From positions 1,178,001 through 1,242,000 of the forward strand of contig NZ_CP054043.1 in assembly GCF_013282725.1 (NCBI RefSeq): a stretch of 64,000 bases of DNA, given 5' to 3'. A model generated the notes under the pieces. That model searched no databases and had not been told where the DNA came from. It was given only the letters and a program-made list of their open reading frames with translations. Made by a program: the position numbers and the translations under genes. Shown piece after piece: positions 9,691 to 17,018 of this stretch (positions within the stretch are counted from its first letter, which is position 1; every line of letters begins with the position of its first letter). This DNA comes from Yersinia mollaretii ATCC 43969 (GTDB lineage Bacteria > Pseudomonadota > Gammaproteobacteria > Enterobacterales > Enterobacteriaceae).

Positions 9691-10377
9691 TTACATTAAT
9701 GGAAAAGAGCCTGAATATTCAAAGAAGCTCTGCGGCACGTAATTATTGATCTTATTTTCATAACAATACTCAATGACCTGCCGTTTGCTGGAAACACCGG
9801 CCTTCCGATAGATACTTTGGGTGATATTGCAGATGGTCCTTGGGGATAAATGGAGTTTTTTCCCGATCTCTGAACTTGAGAATGAATGTAAGATATAAAA
9901 CAGCACCTCCCACTCTCTTTGGGTAAAAAATTCTGATGGTGGGGTGAATACCAATGATATGGGGATTTTTATTTTAGTTAAGCGGGTCAACATGGTGTCA
10001 GCCACGGGTCTGCCATGAAAAACTGTACCTTGAGAGACTCCCTTTTCATCAATTAACGGGTATTTATCACAATAATAAGGTTGAAAGTAGGAGCGTCCAT
10101 CAAATAGGTGTATCTCAACTGTGCTAATACGATCTTTTACTAACTCCACCTGACGATCATGTGCCTGCCACTCATCTTGGAATTCTGAAACGGGTGAAGG
10201 AAGTTCGCCATCGAGTCGCCCTTCCATACTGTAATTAGCTGGTAGATTATATAATCTATGCAGTCTGGGGTTTGTATAAACAAATCTTGATTGATTATCT
10301 TTCACCCCCCATGGCTCTGAGCTGTGCTCCCAAAATCGGATTAACATTTCAAGTGAATCTACAAGAGACTTATCCAT
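9691..10377 (-). CDS. PAS-LuxR transcriptional regulator, copy 1
   Basis: A 228-residue regulator with an N-terminal PAS-like sensor domain (about residues 15-130; WGVKDNQSRFVYTNP is typical of its core) and a C-terminal LuxR/GerE helix-turn-helix (about 151-205; FTQREWEVLFYILHSFSSSEIGKKL). It lacks the acyl-homoserine-lactone domain of quorum-sensing LuxR proteins, so its ligand is unknown. The start at 10377 (MDKSLVDSLEM) has AGAGGA upstream. It is the most downstream of three tandem paralogues, 28 bp after copy 2, and nearly identical to it over the middle and C-terminal parts. Confidence 0.85.
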   Translation of the reverse strand: MDKSLVDSLEMLIRFWEHSSEPWGVKDNQSRFVYTNPRLHRLYNLPANYSMEGRLDGELPSPVSEFQDEWQAHDRQVELVKDRISTVEIHLFDGRSYFQPYYCDKYPLIDEKGVSQGTVFHGRPVADTMLTRLTKIKIPISLVFTPPSEFFTQREWEVLFYILHSFSSSEIGKKLHLSPRTICNITQSIYRKAGVSSKRQVIEYCYENKINNYVPQSFFEYSGSFPLM

Positions 10378-10405
10378 TATTTCCTCTCTTAACATTCTGA
10401 CGTCT

Positions 10406-11092
10406 TTACATTAATGGAAATGAACCAGAGTATTCAAAGAAGCTCTGCGGCACGAAATTATTGATTTTGTTTTCATAACAATACTCGATGATCTGCCGCT
10501 TACTGGTGACACCCGCCTTCCGATAGATACTTTGGGTGATATTGCAGATGGTTCTTGGGGATAAATGGAGCTTTTTCCCGATCTCTGAGCTTGAGAATGT
10601 ATGTAAGATATAAAACAGTACCTCCCACTCTCTTTGGGTAAAAAGTTCTGATGGTGGGGTGAATACCAACGAGGTGGGGATTTTTATTTTAGTTAAGCGG
10701 GTCAACATGGTGTCAGCCACGGGTCTGCCATGAAAAACTGTACCTTGAGAGACTCCCTTTTCATCAATTAACGGGTATTTATCGCAGAAATAGGGGGTGA
10801 AATAGGAAAGCCCATCAAGTAAGTGGATTTCAACTGATGTAATGCGATCCTGTGATAATTCTACCTGACGATCTTGCTGTTGAAATTCACCTTGAAACTC
10901 GGCAGTGGGTGCGGGAAGCTCACTATCGACTCTTCCTTCAATACTGTATTTATTGGGTAGGGCTAATAATTTATGATATCTGGGGTTTGCATAAATAAAT
11001 CTTGATTGGTTATCCCTTATCCCCCAAGGCTCTGAACTGTGCTCCCAAAATCGAATTAACATCTCAAGTGATTGGGATAGCTTATTCTCCAT
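10406..11092 (-). CDS. PAS-LuxR transcriptional regulator, copy 2
   Basis: Also 228 residues with the same layout: PAS-like domain (about 15-130) and LuxR-type HTH (151-205), ending in the same tail NFVPQSFFEYSGSFPLM. The ATG at 11092 has a strong AGAGGAGAAG ribosome-binding site. A stretch of about 106 bp is identical to copy 1, while the N-terminal codons differ more, which suggests recent duplication or gene conversion. It lies 26 bp after copy 3, so the three probably form one leftward operon. Confidence 0.85.
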   Translation of the reverse strand: MENKLSQSLEMLIRFWEHSSEPWGIRDNQSRFIYANPRYHKLLALPNKYSIEGRVDSELPAPTAEFQGEFQQQDRQVELSQDRITSVEIHLLDGLSYFTPYFCDKYPLIDEKGVSQGTVFHGRPVADTMLTRLTKIKIPTSLVFTPPSELFTQREWEVLFYILHTFSSSEIGKKLHLSPRTICNITQSIYRKAGVTSKRQIIEYCYENKINNFVPQSFFEYSGSFPLM

Positions 11093-11118
11093 TCGACTTC
11101 TCCTCTGACTACGCTAAA

Positions 11119-11814
11119 TCATTCTTTTAGATTTGGTGGGAAAGGACCTGAATACTCGAAGAAACTTTTCGGGACAAAATTGCTGATTTTATTTTCATAG
11201 CAATATTCGACAAGTTGCTGCTTATTGGAGATACCGACCTTTTTATAAATCAGTTGGGTGATATGACAAACTTCTCGTGATGATAGACCGAGTTTTTTAG
11301 CGATCTCAACACTTGAGAATGTATGTATAAGATAAAACAAAACTTCCCACTCCCTTTTTGTGAACAAATCTAATGGTTGCATTAATACTAATGATACAGG
11401 CATTTTTATTTTATTTAATCGAGTCAATATTAAATTCGTTACTGATCTACCATGGCAAATAACCCCTTGAGATACGCCATTTTCATCAATTAGCGGGTAC
11501 TTATCATAGAAATAAGCGGTGAAATAGGATAGCCCATCAAGTAAATGGACTTCAACTGACGTGATGCGATCCTGTAATAACTCTACTTGACGATCTTGTC
11601 GCTGATATTCAGCCGAAAATTGTGCGATGGGTGTTGGAAGTTCACTGTCGAATCGGCCTGTCACACAAAAATCATCAGGCAAACCAAACAATTTATTGAA
11701 TTTTGAATTTGCATAAATATATCTTGATTTATTATCTTTTACGCTCCAGGGTTCTGCACTTCGCTCCCAAAATCGTATTAACACTTCAAGTGATTCGACT
11801 AATTCTCTATCCAT
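11119..11814 (-). CDS. PAS-LuxR transcriptional regulator, copy 3
   Basis: 231 residues from the ATG at 11814, which has a perfect AGGAGG site; an upstream in-frame GTG at 11859 falls inside a relic of a fourth copy and is rejected. It has the PAS-like and LuxR HTH layout of its neighbours but is the most diverged: the HTH recognition region reads SSREVCHITQLIYKKVG where the others have SPRTICNITQSIYRKAG, so it may bind different DNA. The tail SFFEYSGPF is kept. It is the first complete gene of the array. Confidence 0.84.
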   Translation of the reverse strand: MDRELVESLEVLIRFWERSAEPWSVKDNKSRYIYANSKFNKLFGLPDDFCVTGRFDSELPTPIAQFSAEYQRQDRQVELLQDRITSVEVHLLDGLSYFTAYFYDKYPLIDENGVSQGVICHGRSVTNLILTRLNKIKMPVSLVLMQPLDLFTKREWEVLFYLIHTFSSVEIAKKLGLSSREVCHITQLIYKKVGISNKQQLVEYCYENKISNFVPKSFFEYSGPFPPNLKE

Positions 11815-11855
11815 TATATTCCTCCTATGATTGATACTTGATTTTCCTTTATCCT

Positions 11856-11942
11856 TCACATTAATAGGAAAGAACCTGAATGTTCAAAAAAGCTTTGCGA
11901 GACATAGTTATTAATCTTATTCGCATCATAATATTCAATATT
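11856..11942 (-). pseudogene. Relic 3' end of a fourth PAS-LuxR copy
   Basis: Read on the minus strand, this stretch translates to IEYYDANKINNYVSQSFF followed by EHSGSFLLM and a stop, matching the last 27 residues of the complete copies (IEYCYENKINNYVPQSFF and EYSGSFPLM). No upstream part of the gene remains; the preceding DNA is the 3' end of the Ner-like gene. The array therefore once had at least four members, and the 5' copy was removed by deletion or by arrival of the neighbouring gene. Confidence 0.85.
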
Positions 11943-11952
11943 GAAGTTGTGC

Positions 11953-12198
11953 TCACATTTTCTTTATCCTTCTAATAATTTTATGTCCTCTATAGTCGAT
12001 GAATCTACTGGGCCATATCTCTTGAGGTGTGATACCAATAGCATTGGCGATAATCATCTCACCTTTTGGCCAAGGGCGTGTGAGAGCATTAGATAACGTA
12101 CAAGGAGACAGCCCATTTTCTCTTGATAATTCAGCAAGAGAGCCTTTTTCTTTCCGGATTGCGGCTAAAATATCTTGTTTGTGCCAATCTTTGTTCAT
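11953..12198 (-). CDS. Ner-like (Nlp/SfsB family) DNA-binding protein
   Basis: An 81-residue basic protein with the winged-helix/HTH pattern of phage Mu Ner and E. coli SfsB: DWHKQDILAAIRKEKGSLAELSRENGLSPCTLSNAL, then PWPKGEMIIANAIGITPQEIWPSRF, and a basic tail. Relatives are small DNA-binding regulators. The ATG has GGAG 8 bases upstream. It lies only 10 bp from the LuxR relic, and may have arrived with, or control, the adjacent regulator array; that link is inference. No other phage gene is seen nearby. Confidence 0.8.
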   Translation of the reverse strand: MNKDWHKQDILAAIRKEKGSLAELSRENGLSPCTLSNALTRPWPKGEMIIANAIGITPQEIWPSRFIDYRGHKIIRRIKKM

Positions 12199-12672
12199 TT
12201 TAATGACTCCAAATAATGCTAATAGAATGTAATTAATTACACTTATTTAAGCTGTCATTTAATTATCTCATGACAATATTAATTAGCTTAATTGCAGTTG
12301 TATAATGGCAAGCAAATCAATAATAATTACAGTTTAAATTACTACCTAACTTGATTGATAATTAACAGCAGCTTCTAACTTATTAAATATCTATTATCAC
12401 CTGACGTCCAGTGCATAACATACTCGATTTACGACAAAGATTACTATATTTTAATATTACATGATAAATATCCATAGTGTTAATGATATATACTCTATAG
12501 CAGCCCCATAGTTGAGATATTAATTATGACTATTTTAAGAAGTATAAGTTAAATTTTATGACGAAATAATGAGATAGGAAAAATCCTTAAGCTGCGGGTC
12601 AACCGATAAATAGCCGAGAGGGCGCTGTTTATCAGTTGACTATCTTACAATGCTTGTCTACTCAATGCTTGT
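12199..12672. other. AT-rich gap without recognisable genes
   Basis: About 470 bp, markedly richer in A and T than the core genes and without an open frame of useful length on either strand. The right part (12600-12638) contains an imperfect inverted repeat, CAACCGATAAATAGC against GCTGTTTATCAGTTG, which could form a long hairpin after the leftward gene ending at 12673. The left part must hold the promoter of the Ner-like gene, but no convincing -35/-10 pair stands out. Confidence 0.6.
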
Positions 12673-13332
12673 TTACGCACTGAGGGTTAACCATAAACCG
12701 GCAAACTCATAATCACTGTGCTGCTGAAATAGCGATAACATTGGATTACCCCAATCATTATTACGAATTCCGGTGTTGGGGTCGTAATAAAGCCCGTCGG
12801 AACCACGGGCAAGCATATGAAGCTCTTGTGGGCCAGAGACCGCACAAATTAATTGGACTTGTCCGTCATATGGGTCGGTATAAACGGCATCAATATGCCT
12901 ATTTTGCTCGCCGACGACGGCCTCACAAGCGCTCCATTCATGGGGATACAACTCACCTAAAGCAAATAAGCCCGCAGTGGTGATGTTCACCGATGCCTTG
13001 AGTGAGAAATCCATTGCCACTGCTGCGATTGCCGCCGGAGAGTTATACCCCCCTTCAGCCACATTGGCCCCGCCATCAGGGTTGAGTACCCCCGTCAGGC
13101 AATAGATTTTGTTCTTAGCATGAATAAAATCATCACTTTGGTGAATTACATTGGTGTTTTCCTGATAGGTGATAATGGTACTTTCCGGCCAGTCCGCAAA
13201 CGCAGCCAAGGTGGCTGTGAGGGCATAAGCACCACACTCATTACTGAGCGGGGGTTGAGTCAATTCGCCAACAGGATTAGAGAGTCGGCCTAACAAGAGA
13301 TTCAGTGGAAGACTGGTTGTCAGATTAGGCAT
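12673..13332 (-). CDS. Unknown protein with papain/C39-like Cys-His-Asp pattern
   Basis: 219 residues from the ATG at 13332, which has an AGGAGG site 7 bases upstream; two earlier in-frame ATGs (13356, 13359) lack one. I do not recognise the family. The motif QPPLSNECGAYALTATLAAF resembles the Gln/Cys active-site helix of papain-fold and C39 peptidases (Gln26, Cys33), and ELHMLARGSDGLYYDPNTG resembles their His and Asp strands (His172, Asp184). This suggests a cysteine peptidase, transglutaminase-like or amidase fold, but the evidence is pattern only. There is no signal peptide or membrane segment. It lies 92 bp downstream of the 225-residue protein and is probably in the same sigma-54-controlled unit. 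Confidence 0.65.
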   Translation of the reverse strand: MPNLTTSLPLNLLLGRLSNPVGELTQPPLSNECGAYALTATLAAFADWPESTIITYQENTNVIHQSDDFIHAKNKIYCLTGVLNPDGGANVAEGGYNSPAAIAAVAMDFSLKASVNITTAGLFALGELYPHEWSACEAVVGEQNRHIDAVYTDPYDGQVQLICAVSGPQELHMLARGSDGLYYDPNTGIRNNDWGNPMLSLFQQHSDYEFAGLWLTLSA

Positions 13333-13424
13333 AAAGCCTCCTCGTAAAAATCGCATCATTAATTGTGCGTTGTCACATAAGAGGCGGCGCAGTTGATCAG
13401 GCTGGCCGCAAAAGATGGCTGCGA

Positions 13425-14102
13425 TTAAGCCCCAGTCACTGTCCAGATACCCTCTGGGTTATAAGTCACGTTAAATGAGGTCACGCCTTGAGTGGTATCA
13501 CACATTGCGCAACCCACTGACGAAGTAGAAAAATTGATCACCGTCCCCGCCTGATAAGAACCCGTTTGAATATAGAAGCTCAGTACTGGTTGGCAGTCGA
13601 TGTTTTTACTCGGTTCAGCATTGATAAAACTCGATAGCACCCTATTGCCATTGCAGTTTTGTACCGCCAACCCCGTGTTCAATACATCGGTGATGGGGTT
13701 GAAAGCAGGCGTGATAATGCGATAAGCACCGGGCTCAACGCCCTCATGATAGGACGCGGGAGCCAAACCTAGCGCAGGATCAACCGAAAGTTGTGTGGTG
13801 TTTGCCGTTTGCACCCCAGGTATCGCCGAGGTTAAATCAACAGGCTGACAGGAGGTGATGAACCCTGAGGCTTGTCCTACGGCCAAATTCGGCAGCTGTG
13901 TTTGAGCACCGGCATAGAGCTGCATTAAGCATTCAAAGGTCAGTACAGAACCTGAGTTTGCATAAGGTAATAGTACGCTTTGGTAAATGCTGTTGCAGTA
14001 GACTGTCGCGCCACCGGTATAAATCGCCGGTTTTTGGAAGAAGAAAAAATCCTGCGCCGTTGGGCTGTTATTGATCAGGTTAATTGTATACAAAGTGCTC
14101 AT
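13425..14102 (-). CDS. Unknown 225-residue protein, first gene of a sigma-54 cassette
   Basis: A soluble, Asn/Thr/Gln/Ser-rich protein with very few charged residues and seven cysteines (among them Cys36, Cys58 and a late CAMC pair). No signal peptide is seen; the N-terminus MSTLYTINLINNSPTAQ looks like a beta strand. The opening NNS...FFFFQKPAIYTGG and later LPNLAVGQASGF faintly recall RhiA-like beta proteins, but this is too weak for a name. The ATG has AAGGAAC upstream. Immediately before it lies a near-consensus sigma-54 promoter, and the divergent-looking layout is in fact the same strand: the activator gene ends 217 bp upstream. It is likely the direct target of that activator. Confidence 0.75.
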   Translation of the reverse strand: MSTLYTINLINNSPTAQDFFFFQKPAIYTGGATVYCNSIYQSVLLPYANSGSVLTFECLMQLYAGAQTQLPNLAVGQASGFITSCQPVDLTSAIPGVQTANTTQLSVDPALGLAPASYHEGVEPGAYRIITPAFNPITDVLNTGLAVQNCNGNRVLSSFINAEPSKNIDCQPVLSFYIQTGSYQAGTVINFSTSSVGCAMCDTTQGVTSFNVTYNPEGIWTVTGA

Positions 14103-14175
14103 ATTTTGTTCCTTATAAGTTCAGAGGAAAATATCTGTTTAGGCAGTCCATCTGATGCGCTACCCATATGACAAA

Positions 14176-14193
14176 TTGCAACCAACATGCCAA
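14176..14193 (-). promoter_or_regulatory. Sigma-54 promoter of the unknown two-gene cassette
   Basis: On the minus strand the sequence reads TTGGCATGTTGGTTGCAA: the -24 GG and -12 GC doublets are exactly 10 bases apart, within TGGCA and TTGCA blocks as in the RpoN consensus. Transcription would start near 14166 and give a leader of about 63 bases before the ATG at 14102. The neighbouring gene encodes a sigma-54 activator, which strongly supports the call. Confidence 0.85.
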
Positions 14194-14255
14194 CTGATCA
14201 ATTGATTGATTTTTAAAAGTTAATTTTAAAATATGGCAATTAACATCAACTCAAT

Positions 14256-14303
14256 TGGACGATTCCGTCCAGAGAATAAGGGGGGGTGGTCGAAAATGAC
14301 CAC
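14256..14303 (-). promoter_or_regulatory. Two inverted repeats, candidate activator-binding sites
   Basis: TGGACG-ATTC-CGTCCA (14256-14271) and GTGGTC-GAAAAT-GACCAC (14286-14303) are perfect 6-bp inverted repeats. Their centres lie about 98 and 128 bp upstream of the predicted sigma-54 start site, the normal place for enhancer sites. The second also sits just after the activator's stop codon and could instead be part of its terminator, but it is not followed by a T-tract. Confidence 0.5.
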
Positions 14304-14319
14304 GGGCGCGGAGAACCAC

Positions 14320-16578
14320 TCATGCCCGTTGCTCTAACTCAGAGAGCAGTTGTGTTGCCCGGCGGAGAGAGGGTGGCCCCCCACGAGGATCGACACTTTT
14401 CAGAACGCGGGAAAGTAGGGTAATGGCTTCAGGTTTTCGCTGTGTTTGCGCTAATAAGTTAGCCAGTTCGTGGGTTGCCACAATTTGTACGGGCACGATG
14501 CCCAAGGTTTGCGCGGTGGCGATGGCGCGACGAAAGCCGTGTTCCGCGCCGATAAGGTCATCCAGTGCCCATCTGGCGCGGGCTTTGATGACGATTAGCT
14601 CGCTGAGATAGGCACGCTCTTGATGCTTAAATGCGACATCCAGCGCCTGAGAAATGAGGGCATCACACTGTTGTGGCTCGCCTGATAACAACAATAGCTC
14701 GCCACGTTTCCATGCTTGAAAAGAGTGAAATAGCTTTCCTCCGTGACAAGATATGTGGGCATCATAGCCGTCAATTATAGACTGCTCTGCCTGAATATAA
14801 TCCTGCTGCATCAGCAGATAGCCCCCTTTCAACACCTTCCCCAGCCCCTGATAAAACGTAAAGCCATAGTGCTGTGCTTGTGTTTCTAATGCGCGGGTAA
14901 GTGGGGCTAATCTGTCACTGTCCTCAAATAGGCAGGCCAGCCATGCTGCCCCTAGTAGAGAGATAACGCGATGAAAAGCCGTAATATTTCCATCCGTCGC
15001 ACGTAACTCAAGTTGTCGTGCTCGCTCTTTGGCTCGCTTAAATTTACCCAGTTGAAAGAGTGCCAATCCCTCCAGCGTGAGCGCCATACCGACCAGATCG
15101 ATACTCTGTTGATCCGCATATTCGCTGGGGGTACTCAGTAATTTGCTGCGCAATAAGCAGGCTAAGACCTCCTGATTATCCCCCAGCCAAAACTGCACAC
15201 TGGCCAATGCAATGTGGGCTTCGCTCCATATCAGCACGGTTTTTTCACTCTGGCCTCGTTGCAGTAACTCCTGAGCCAGCGCACGGGCCTGAGGCAAATC
15301 AAGGACCATCAGTTTTGCCGACCAGCGCCAAAAAAACAGCCCTGCCAACTCCGACTCATCGCCTATTTTTTTACCCAATGAAATCGCATCATTATGATAT
15401 TTAAGGGCATCATGGCTTAACCAACCCTGCAAGATTTGATAGCAGAGACTGAGCTGGCGATAGAAGCTGTAGTGAAGCTGCCGAACCTCTTCATCTAAGG
15501 TAATCCCCACCAGCAGGTGTAATCCTTTTTGTAAATCTGCAATGGCGGCAGGGTAAGCAGCACACTGCATTAACCGCATTCCTTCCTGCAAATGTTGTCG
15601 CGCTACGGGCCGTTTATCCCTTCGCCCTTGAATTCTCCGCTCAACTGATTTGCGGCTGATCCCCAATAACTGGGCGGCGGCCGTTTTATTACCGGTCGTC
15701 CGCTGCAATGCGCGCTCAATCAATAGCTGCTCCACCACCACTAATTTATCGCCCCCCGGCAGGGCCAACATGGCATCAGCAAGCAGATCCGATGAAAATT
15801 TCATCTCCAATTGCGCGGTGGGCATAAAGGTGTCCAGCACTTCGCGTGTGATTAAGTGGGTATCCGATAACGCCGCCAGTCTGTCGACTAAATTGCGCAA
15901 CTCCCGCACATTACCCGGCCAGGGATACTGCTGTAAGTGGGACATCGCGTGAGCATTGAAAACTAACGGGTGAGTTTGCAGGGAAGCGAAATACTCAATT
16001 AAGGCGGGGATATCTTCTCTGCGCTGGCTGAGGGCGGGAATATCCAGCGTGATGACCCCTAAACGGTAGTAGAGATCCTCCCTGAAAATGCCGCTTTTGA
16101 TTTGGGTCAGGAGGTTTCGGTGCGTCGCCGCCACCACTCGCCCTTTAAATTGGCGCACTTCACTGCTGCCAATCGGACGAAATGTGCGAGTTTCCAATGC
16201 ACGAAGCAGCTTAGGTTGCACCGACAGTGGCATTTCACCAATTTCATCTAAAAATAGGGTACCCCTGCCGACCATGTCTAAATGGCCGCGCCGATCCCCT
16301 GATGCCCCCGTAAATGCGCCTTTAATATGGCCAAATAGCTCAGCTTCGACCAAATATTCCGGGATTGCACCACAGTTGAGATCAATAAAAGGTGCCGAGG
16401 GGTTTTTACTGCGCTGGTGTATCAATTGGGCAATAACTTCTTTTCCGCACCCTGTCGGGCCACAAATCAGTATGTTTTGTTGTGATGGTGCAACCCGATC
16501 GACTAAGCGTAAAAGTTGATTAAGCGCGGGGGACGAACCAATAACATTAATTGATGAATTATCATCGCATCCCGACAT
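14320..16578 (-). CDS. Sigma-54-dependent activator with C-terminal TPR-like region
   Basis: 752 residues from the ATG at 16578 (GGGAGGGAG upstream). The AAA+ domain begins almost at the N-terminus: Walker A GPTGCGKE at 40-47, the sigma-54-contacting GAFTGA loop at 87-92, and Walker [11 protein letters not shown] from 107. A Fis-type HTH (TGNKTAAAQLLGISRKSVERRI) follows near residue 300. The remaining 400 or so residues are Leu/Ala-rich helical repeats typical of TPR or MalT-like sensor domains. Most bacterial enhancer-binding proteins put the sensor in front and end in the HTH, so this order is unusual. The repeat region presumably senses the signal. No gene name can be assigned. It is encoded directly upstream of a gene with a sigma-54 promoter. 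Confidence 0.92.
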   Translation of the reverse strand: MSGCDDNSSINVIGSSPALNQLLRLVDRVAPSQQNILICGPTGCGKEVIAQLIHQRSKNPSAPFIDLNCGAIPEYLVEAELFGHIKGAFTGASGDRRGHLDMVGRGTLFLDEIGEMPLSVQPKLLRALETRTFRPIGSSEVRQFKGRVVAATHRNLLTQIKSGIFREDLYYRLGVITLDIPALSQRREDIPALIEYFASLQTHPLVFNAHAMSHLQQYPWPGNVRELRNLVDRLAALSDTHLITREVLDTFMPTAQLEMKFSSDLLADAMLALPGGDKLVVVEQLLIERALQRTTGNKTAAAQLLGISRKSVERRIQGRRDKRPVARQHLQEGMRLMQCAAYPAAIADLQKGLHLLVGITLDEEVRQLHYSFYRQLSLCYQILQGWLSHDALKYHNDAISLGKKIGDESELAGLFFWRWSAKLMVLDLPQARALAQELLQRGQSEKTVLIWSEAHIALASVQFWLGDNQEVLACLLRSKLLSTPSEYADQQSIDLVGMALTLEGLALFQLGKFKRAKERARQLELRATDGNITAFHRVISLLGAAWLACLFEDSDRLAPLTRALETQAQHYGFTFYQGLGKVLKGGYLLMQQDYIQAEQSIIDGYDAHISCHGGKLFHSFQAWKRGELLLLSGEPQQCDALISQALDVAFKHQERAYLSELIVIKARARWALDDLIGAEHGFRRAIATAQTLGIVPVQIVATHELANLLAQTQRKPEAITLLSRVLKSVDPRGGPPSLRRATQLLSELEQRA

Positions 16579-17018
16579 AACTCCCTCCCTGACACCAAGG
16601 ATGGAGAAGTGAAATCGAACCATCTGGATGGTGATTTAAGCAAATATAACATGGGGAAAAATAGGTGTCTTTTGTGGGCCTTATTTAAAAATGTTCATCG
16701 TATATCAATAATTGTTACGTGAGATATCCGCTAAAGATGCGGATTTTTATTCCGCTTCAGAATATTAAAAAACAGGGAAATGCCTGTGTCGCGGCCACTT
16801 ATTAGTTAAATTCCCCACCTGTTTTGGCAGAAAATGGGTAAGCGCGTGAAGAGGGTTGTAGGACAAACGACGGGTAAATAAGGGCGGTCTGGGGGAGATA
16901 AAAAGAGACCCGCTCATCTATTGTTTACTGAATAGATTATATTGTTTACTGAACAGATTACATTGTTTACTGAACAGATGAGCTGGCAGCCATTGAACGG
17001 GTCGCTTAGGGATGATGT
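16579..17018. other. Gap upstream of the sigma-54 activator
   Basis: About 440 bp without a credible gene. The part nearest 16579 must carry the activator's promoter; it is AT-rich, but no clear -35/-10 pair is seen. The right end carries a 21-bp tandem repeat and, flanking it, complementary segments GACCCG...CGGGTC and CTCATCT...AGATGAG that could fold into a long stem after fabY. Confidence 0.5.
16920..16982. repeat. Tandem repeat of 21 bp, three copies
   Basis: Three adjacent copies of ATTGTTTACTGAACAGATTA plus one base, starting at 16920, 16941 and 16962. The first has T for C at one position and the last diverges in its final bases. The array sits between the fabY stop and the sigma-54 activator, at the edge of the accessory block. 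Confidence 0.88.

Noticed and set aside
9691..11814. Quorum-sensing luxR/luxI locus
   Set aside because: The regulators carry a PAS-like domain, not the autoinducer-binding domain, and there is no luxI-type synthase.
11815..11859. GTG start of LuxR copy 3 at 11859
   Set aside because: It lies in the relic of the fourth copy; the ATG at 11814 has a perfect AGGAGG site and aligns with the other copies.
11953..12198. A prophage at the Ner-like gene
   Set aside because: No integrase, structural or lysis gene and no attachment-site repeats nearby; small Ner-like regulators also occur as ordinary chromosomal genes.
14286..14303. Strong terminator after the sigma-54 activator
   Set aside because: The stem is only 6 bp and is followed by C and not T on the minus strand; an enhancer site is at least as likely.
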